Positions 7,330 through 8,411 of a DNA stretch of 8,411 bases are shown piece by piece. The first letter of the stretch is position 1, and each line of letters opens with the position of its first letter. The translations under genes and the position numbers were made by a program. The notes under the pieces are model-generated. The model was not told the origin of the DNA, made no database searches, and was given only the letters and a program-made list of their open reading frames with translations. The stretch covers positions 1-8,411 of the forward strand of contig URQL01000063.1 in NCBI GenBank assembly GCA_900550005.1. Direction: 5' to 3'. The stretch is from an uncultured Erysipelotrichaceae bacterium. Lineage in GTDB: Bacteria > Bacillota_I > Bacilli_A > Erysipelotrichales > Coprobacillaceae.

Positions 7330-7389
7330 CTACCAAACCCACTACAATAACATGCTTTTTGACAAAATATGTGATATTAAGAAGCTCTT
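7330..7389 (+). repeat. Repeat copy B (spacer before the GGDEF gene)
   Basis: The second copy of the sequence at 3956-4012, same orientation, beginning five bases after the regulator's stop. It keeps the AATAT-GTG-ATATT dyad (7366-7378) and an extended -10-like TGTTATTGT on the minus strand (7352-7344). The Shine-Dalgarno of copy A has decayed to TGGTAG, and no gene follows on the minus strand, only the antisense of the regulator. It is either a relic of a duplicated promoter or an active operator placed upstream of the plus-strand GGDEF gene. Confidence 0.8.
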
Positions 7390-7390
7390 C

Positions 7391-7418
7391 AAAAAACGGT
7401 TTAATTCCTTCGTTTTTT
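7391..7418 (+). terminator. Weak AT-rich hairpin, possible terminator of the regulator gene
   Basis: AAAAAACG (7391-7398) can pair with CGTTTTTT (7411-7418) across a 12-base loop, the T-run forming the 3' arm. It lies 66 bases after the regulator stop and is nearly symmetric, so it could act on either strand. With only two GC pairs it is a poor terminator, but no better one is seen before the next gene. Confidence 0.35.
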
Positions 7419-7438
7419 ATTTCAATTTTTCATATTTA

Positions 7439-7447
7439 TGGTATGCT
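7439..7447 (+). promoter_or_regulatory. Extended -10 promoter of the GAF-GGDEF gene
   Basis: TGGTATGCT fits TGnTATAAT and lies 27 bases before the ATG at 7475, with a Shine-Dalgarno in between. The -35 region (about 7419-7425, ATTTCAA) is weak, as usual with an extended -10. Confidence 0.5.
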
Positions 7448-7462
7448 AATGGCGACAATAAA

Positions 7463-7469
7463 GGGGGAG
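7463..7469 (+). promoter_or_regulatory. Ribosome binding site that sets the GAF-GGDEF start
   Basis: GGGGGAG five bases before ATG 7475. The same frame is open back to an ATG at 7352, but that upstream part lies in repeat copy B and the promoter and has no binding site, so 7475 is the real start. Confidence 0.85.
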
Positions 7470-7474
7470 AGTTT

Positions 7475-8344
7475 ATGGATAAACAATTTGATTTAACTTT
7501 TTTATCAAATTATACCATTTTCGCAACAATTTTAATTATAACTATTATTTCAATAAGAGCGATTATTTATTATATATTACAAAAAAGACATGAAAGAACA
7601 CAACTTAAATTAAAAGAAGCCTTATTAACAGCAACCACTTTAAACCAATGTATTCGTACATTAAATGAGCATCAAAATAATAATGATGCTATCAATTTGC
7701 TCTTAAAAATAATTAATGAATACTTTGAAGGTGATCGTGCTTACATATTTGAAATTGATTTTTCAAAAGGAACTACCTCAAATCTTTATGAAAATGTAAA
7801 AGAGGGAGTCAGTCCAGAAAAAGATAACTTACAAGATGTTCCACTAGAAAGTGTACAATACTGGTTAGACCGTTTTAAAGAAAATGGCTCATTTGTGATC
7901 GAAGATGTTGAACAAGAAGTACAAAAAGATACTTTAACTTATGAACTCTTAAAAATACAAAACATATCCCGTTTAATTGCCGTTCCTTTATCGCAAAACA
8001 ATCACATTACCGGTTTTTTAGGAGTAGACAACCCTAAACGTCGCTATCAAGATTTAACCTTACTTTTATCTGTCGTTTTCTTTATTGAAGACAGTATTCA
8101 AAAAAGAAATTTGATCCATCAACTAGAAGTTTTAAGTTTTGAAGACAAACTAACTGGTGTATACAATAAAAACGCTTTGATCCACTCTATCGACTTATTA
8201 ACAGATAAAGATTTAAAAAGCTTAGCCATTGTTTACTTTGATTTAAACGGTTTAAAAGAACTCAATGATAAACAAGGTCATTTAGCTGGCGATGCTATGT
8301 TGATCGATGCTGCAAGTCCTGGTTTGGTTACAGCTTCACTTTGA
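7475..8344 (+). CDS. Membrane-anchored GAF-GGDEF protein, broken inside the GGDEF domain
   Basis: A signalling protein of the diguanylate cyclase class (c-di-GMP synthesis from two GTP), here without its catalytic half. Of 289 residues, about 13-34 form one membrane segment (YTIFATILIITIISIRAIIY), followed by a short coiled linker, a GAF-like sensory domain (about 50-208; GDRAYIFEID, then RLIAVPLSQNNHITGFLGVDNP) and the start of a GGDEF domain from residue 222 (FEDKLTGVYNKNAL, FDLNGLKELNDKQGHLAGD). The first metal-site Asp is Asp256. The match ends near residue 278, before the GGDEF signature would appear. The remaining residues (ASPGLVTASL, then TGA) are antisense readings of a PTS EIIA gene. 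As it stands the product cannot be an active cyclase. The intact gene may exist elsewhere if this is an assembly error or an inversion. Confidence 0.85.
   Translation: MDKQFDLTFLSNYTIFATILIITIISIRAIIYYILQKRHERTQLKLKEALLTATTLNQCIRTLNEHQNNNDAINLLLKIINEYFEGDRAYIFEIDFSKGTTSNLYENVKEGVSPEKDNLQDVPLESVQYWLDRFKENGSFVIEDVEQEVQKDTLTYELLKIQNISRLIAVPLSQNNHITGFLGVDNPKRRYQDLTLLLSVVFFIEDSIQKRNLIHQLEVLSFEDKLTGVYNKNALIHSIDLLTDKDLKSLAIVYFDLNGLKELNDKQGHLAGDAMLIDAASPGLVTASL
8300..8312. other. Breakpoint between the GGDEF gene and an antisense EIIA gene
   Basis: Up to about 8307 the plus strand codes for a normal GGDEF domain. From about 8308 the minus strand codes for a conserved EIIA domain. The switch occurs within a few bases around TGATCGATG, which holds GATC (8302-8305) and the palindrome ATCGAT (8303-8308). 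The exact base cannot be fixed, because either sequence could share a few bases at the join. Confidence 0.8.
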
Positions 8345-8411
8345 GCATGAGGAATCGCAATTCCTTCTCCAATCCCTGTCGTACTTAATCCTTCACGAGC
8401 ATAAATTCCTT
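8308..8411 (-). CDS. PTS fructose-type EIIA domain, fragment (both ends missing)
   Basis: Reading codons from 8409 down to 8308 gives 34 residues with the full type-2 EIIA active-site signature: YAREGLSTTGIGEGIAIPHA followed by QSEAVTKPGLAA. The phospho-accepting histidine of IPHA is at 8349-8347. This domain takes phosphate from HPr and passes it to EIIB of a fructose/mannitol-type permease; it also occurs at the end of PRD regulators, so the parent could be FruA-like, a lone EIIA or a regulator. The frame enters the window from the right, and 5' coding sequence lies outside. Past 8308 it runs nine more non-EIIA codons into antisense GGDEF sequence and stops at 8280-8278, so the domain's C-terminal half is lost here. 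Confidence 0.85.

Noticed and set aside
7359..7364. Perfect TTGACA on the plus strand as a -35 box for the GGDEF gene
   Set aside because: No -10-like hexamer lies 16-18 bases downstream; the credible -10 is about 78 bases further on. The hexamer is part of the repeat core.
7352..7474. N-terminal extension of the GGDEF protein from an ATG at 7352
   Set aside because: The extra 41 codons lie in the intergenic repeat, the hairpin and the promoter, have no ribosome binding site, and would place the membrane segment unusually far in. GGGGGAG before 7475 sets the start.

Overview
The window is AT-rich DNA with strong AGGAGG-type ribosome binding sites, AT-rich extended -10 promoters, sugar-PTS-type genes and a long tethered surface protein. 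This suggests a low-GC Firmicute; a gut Erysipelotrichia-like commensal is my guess from style alone, with no taxonomic marker present.

Layout. (1) 1-3945, minus strand: a two-gene operon that continues off the left edge. A 1019-residue exported, C-terminally membrane-anchored beta-propeller protein with calcium-loop (FG-GAP-like) repeats overlaps by 11 bases the start of an ABC-2-type ATP-binding subunit. (2) 3946-4056: the operon's short promoter region, which contains a roughly 57-bp sequence repeated 3.4 kb away, followed by an intrinsic terminator. (3) 4057-5520, minus strand: a complete GH1 6-phospho-beta-glucosidase. (4) 5521-5633: a divergent promoter region with a possible cre box. 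(5) 5634-7325, plus strand: a LicR/Mga-like PRD regulator whose usual phosphorylation residues look substituted. (6) 7326-7474: the second copy of the repeat, a weak hairpin and a promoter. (7) 7475-8344, plus strand: a membrane-anchored GAF-GGDEF protein that stops part-way into the GGDEF domain. (8) 8308-8411, minus strand: a fragment of a fructose-type PTS EIIA domain that replaces the rest of the GGDEF gene.

How they fit together. The glucosidase and the divergent regulator form a probable beta-glucoside use module; no sugar permease lies in the window, so the EII partners must be elsewhere. The propeller protein and the ABC ATPase are very probably translationally coupled and may form one envelope system with a permease encoded beyond base 1. 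The repeat links the propeller-operon promoter with the spacer in front of the GGDEF gene and may mark a shared regulator or an old duplication. The right end holds an abrupt join between two unrelated coding sequences: a real rearrangement, an invertible segment, or an assembly or library chimera.
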